Below, in pieces: positions 61,923-64,000 of a DNA stretch of 64,000 nucleotides. The stretch lies in contig NZ_JAGA01000001.1 of the NCBI RefSeq assembly GCF_000526415.1, positions 1-64,000 of the forward strand, given 5' to 3'. Positions within the stretch are counted from its first letter, which is position 1, and the number at the start of each line of letters is the position of its first letter. The notes under the pieces were generated by a model that had not been told where the DNA came from, made no database searches, and worked only from the letters and a program-made list of their open reading frames with translations. The translations under genes were made by a program, and so were the position numbers. This DNA is from Kallotenue papyrolyticum (lineage in GTDB: Bacteria; Chloroflexota; Chloroflexia; Chloroflexales; Kallotenuaceae).

Positions 61923-63155
61923 ATGCACCATGAATACTCCAACTGGTCGGGGAGCATGCGCTTCAGGCCCCGTCAGGTTGTGCGGCCGGAGAGCGAAGCA
62001 GAGCTGGTTGAGATCATGCGTCGCGCATATGCGGATGGGCGGGCGCTCCGTGTGGTCGGTGCGGGACACTCCTCGTCGCCGCTGGTAGCGACCGACGATC
62101 TGCTGATCTCGCCGGAGCGCCTGACCGGCATTCTCTGGCACGACAATGCGCGGCGGGAAGCGCTTGTGGGCGCCGGTATGCGCCTTAAAGATCTTGGACA
62201 GGCGCTGCACGAGCTGGGACTGGCGCTGGAGAACTACGGCGATGTCAACACGCAGATGATTGCCGGCGCGATCAGCACCGGCACGCATGGTTCCGGCAAA
62301 CGCCTGCGCAACCTGGAAACCCATGTCATCGGCGTACGCATGGTGACCGTGACGGGCGCGATCGTCGAGTGGGATGCGCAATGCCAGCCCGATCTGGTGC
62401 GCGCCGCACGCGTGTCGCTTGGCACGCTGGGCATATTTACGGCTTTGAAGCTGCGCTTATTTGCGACGTTCCAGCTTCATCGCCGCGACTACTGCACGCA
62501 CATCGATACCTGTCTGGCGCATCTCGATCAACTGGCCGAGGAACATCGCAACCTTGATTTCTACTGGTATCCGCGTAGCGATGAAGTCAAGATCAGAACG
62601 TTGCATCCGCCCGGCGAGGAACCGCCACCGCTGTCGTATGCGCGCTGTGTCACCGATGAGGTCGCGTGGAGTCATACGATTATCCCGCGTGAGCGTACCC
62701 TGAAGTTTGACGAGATGGAATATCTTCTGCCGGCCGAGGCCGGTGTGGCCTGCTTTCAGGAGGTGCGCCGTCGCATCAAGGAACGCTGGCGACGCATTGT
62801 CGGTTGGCGGGTATTGTACCGCTTCATCGCCGCAGACGATGCCCTGCTGAGCCCGGCGTATGAGCGTGATAGTGTGGCGATCTCGATCCACCAGAACAAT
62901 ACCTTGCCCTACCAGGACTATTTCAATGACATCGAGCCAATCTTTCGCGCCTATGGCGGCCGTCCGCACTGGGGCAAGAAACATTCGCTCCGCGCCACCG
63001 ACCTGCGGCGCTTGTATCCGGCCTGGGATCAGTTCCAACAGATCCGTCGCATGCTGGATCCTGAGGGATGTTTGCTCAACCCCTACCTACGAGACCTGCT
63101 AGAGGATGAGTCGCCTGCAGGCGAGGGAGCAGTGTATGCGCGCGATCGGTCATAG
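61923..63155 (+). CDS. FAD-linked sugar-lactone oxidase (ALO-like)
   Basis: About 410 residues from MHHEYSNWSGSMRFRPRQ. A PCMH-type FAD-binding domain has RALRVVGAGHSSSPLVATDDLLIS and GAISTGTHGSGKRLRNLETHVIGVRMV. The C-terminal ALO domain shows EYLLPAEAGVACFQEVRRRIKERW and GRPHWGKKHSL...LYPAWDQFQQIRRMLDPEGCLLNPYL, with the HWGK motif typical of D-arabinono-lactone and L-gulono-lactone oxidases. The actual substrate is unknown. The 3' end overlaps the next gene by 20 bp. Confidence 0.93.
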   Translation: MHHEYSNWSGSMRFRPRQVVRPESEAELVEIMRRAYADGRALRVVGAGHSSSPLVATDDLLISPERLTGILWHDNARREALVGAGMRLKDLGQALHELGLALENYGDVNTQMIAGAISTGTHGSGKRLRNLETHVIGVRMVTVTGAIVEWDAQCQPDLVRAARVSLGTLGIFTALKLRLFATFQLHRRDYCTHIDTCLAHLDQLAEEHRNLDFYWYPRSDEVKIRTLHPPGEEPPPLSYARCVTDEVAWSHTIIPRERTLKFDEMEYLLPAEAGVACFQEVRRRIKERWRRIVGWRVLYRFIAADDALLSPAYERDSVAISIHQNNTLPYQDYFNDIEPIFRAYGGRPHWGKKHSLRATDLRRLYPAWDQFQQIRRMLDPEGCLLNPYLRDLLEDESPAGEGAVYARDRS

Positions 63156-63525
63156 GCTTTGGGCCATTCCCGGCGGCTGGATTCCGCTGGGCAGCACCGG
63201 TCACGAACCGGAGTATACGAGCTACGATCAGGTTTGCGTGCTCAACACGGGCGATCAGGACGCGCACCTGGCCATCACGATCTTTTATGCCGATCGTGAG
63301 CCGGTAGGGCCGTACCATCTAACTGTACCGGCACGGCGGACGCGGCACGTACGCTTCAATGACCTGATCGATCCGGAAGCTATTCCACTGGAGACAGCTT
63401 ATGCCAGTGTGATCGAAGCGGATGTGCCGGTGGTGGTGCAGTTCAACCGGCAGGATACGCGCCAAGCGGCCAATGCCATCGCCAGCGCCATCGCGTTTGC
63501 TGCCGATGACAAGGCGTGCACGTGA
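63136..63525 (+). CDS. Sensory-rhodopsin-transducer-like (ASRT) protein
   Basis: 129 residues, start MRAIGHRLWAIPGGWIPLGSTGHEPEYTSYDQVCVLNTGDQDAHLAITIFYADREPVGPYHLTVPARRTRHVRFNDLIDPEAIPLET is close to the Anabaena sensory rhodopsin transducer family, a beta-sandwich that forms tetramers and may bind small molecules or carbohydrates. No rhodopsin is encoded in the window. It overlaps the ALO-like gene, so it is co-translated with a sugar-lactone oxidase, which favours a metabolic role. Confidence 0.9.
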   Translation: MRAIGHRLWAIPGGWIPLGSTGHEPEYTSYDQVCVLNTGDQDAHLAITIFYADREPVGPYHLTVPARRTRHVRFNDLIDPEAIPLETAYASVIEADVPVVVQFNRQDTRQAANAIASAIAFAADDKACT

Positions 63526-63534
63526 GCCGCCGCT

Positions 63535-64000
63535 ATGCACGAGCTCTCAACCGCGTTCGCGGTTCTTTCAGCAATGATCACACCGGCGGTGCTGATCTCG
63601 GCCTGTAGCTCGCTGATCTTGGCAACATCACAACGTCTAAATCGCGTCATTGAGCGCGCGCGTAGCTTGATAGGGCAGGTCGAGGAGCTGGCCCGCCAGA
63701 GCGTGGATGGCGAGGAGCTGCACGCCCGCCGGTTGTTTTTCTTTCGTCAGCTTGGCCGCGCCGCTCGGCGCGCCCGCTACCTCCAGCGCGCCATGATCAG
63801 TCTGTATCTGGCACTGGGGATCTTTGTGGCGACGAGCGTCGCTATCGCCATTACTGCACTGATCAACCTGGCCTACGCCTGGATCCCGATCATGCTTGGG
63901 CTTGTCGGTATCAGCCTGTTGTTGATGGCCAGCCTGTTCCTGATCGCCGAGTCGCGGGTGGCGCTGGCCGCCGTCGATGACGAGATGGACTGGGCGGCGC
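63535..64000 (+). CDS. DUF2721 family membrane protein (truncated by window end)
   Basis: The frame from MHELSTAFAVLSAMITPAVLISACSSLILATSQRLNRVIERARS continues open to the end of the window. The first helix, the TSQRLNRVIERAR helix and two later transmembrane segments (MISLYLALGIFVATSVAIAI; WIPIMLGLVGISLLLMASLFLI) are DUF2721 features. The function is unknown. The start lies 9 bp after the ASRT-like stop, suggesting an operon with it. Confidence 0.88.
   Translation, partial: MHELSTAFAVLSAMITPAVLISACSSLILATSQRLNRVIERARSLIGQVEELARQSVDGEELHARRLFFFRQLGRAARRARYLQRAMISLYLALGIFVATSVAIAITALINLAYAWIPIMLGLVGISLLLMASLFLIAESRVALAAVDDEMDWAA

Overview
The window is GC-rich, high-coding-density bacterial DNA. 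The gene families (treY/glgX/treZ, DUF423, M32 carboxypeptidase, pyruvate phosphate dikinase, PmbA/TldD, a sensory-rhodopsin-transducer-like protein, RAYT transposase with palindromic repeats) suggest a filamentous or thermophile-related Chloroflexota, but this is inference: there is no rRNA or other marker gene to place it.

Region 1 (1-10.7 kb) is a complete type I-E CRISPR-Cas locus on the minus strand: cas3-cas8e-cse2-cas7e-cas5e-cas6e-cas1-cas2, followed by an array of at least 18 identical 28-nt repeats that runs off the left edge. The cas promoter is clear (TTGACA-N17-TAGATT). Divergent from it is the most interesting element of the window. It is a solitary degenerate repeat-spacer-repeat whose repeats have drifted in sequence but keep the Cas6e-type hairpin and the 8-nt crRNA handle. 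Its spacer matches the cas3 5' leader at 13 of 17 PAM-proximal positions, next to an AAG PAM. This is the architecture expected of a Cas-regulating crRNA-like RNA (CreR type) that turns Cascade into a repressor of its own operon. A DUF4258 gene converges on it.

Region 2 (10.9-15.7 kb) is a tight operon: a sigma-70-like factor, a helix-turn-helix protein, and a fusion of an ImmA/IrrE metalloprotease with a UvrD-type helicase and a RecB-like C-terminal region. Region 3 (15.8-19.3 kb) has a DUF1697 gene, a RAYT transposase pseudogene swollen by minisatellites around a perfect 36-bp palindrome, a VOC protein, and a second palindrome with its own minisatellite.

Region 4 (19.3-29.6 kb) looks like an acquired island. 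It is bracketed by a 65-bp direct repeat derived from the 3' end of treZ. It carries an exporter-like operon (Cys-rich secreted peptide, ABC-2 permease fused to an M1-peptidase-like domain, thioredoxin-like membrane protein, permease, ATPase, small unknown protein), an inactivated IS630 element and a TPR-LuxR regulator.

Region 5 (29.6-64 kb) is mostly chromosomal housekeeping and accessory metabolism: a treY-glgX-treZ trehalose operon, three paralogous secreted proteins of one unnamed family, peptidases (M32, S41, TldD/PmbA), ppdK, a cluster of decaying genes at 54-56.3 kb, a universal stress protein, a CNB-CBS-DUF294 protein paired with a DEDD exonuclease, an acyl-CoA dehydrogenase, an FAD-linked sugar-lactone oxidase, an ASRT-like protein and a DUF2721 protein cut by the window end.
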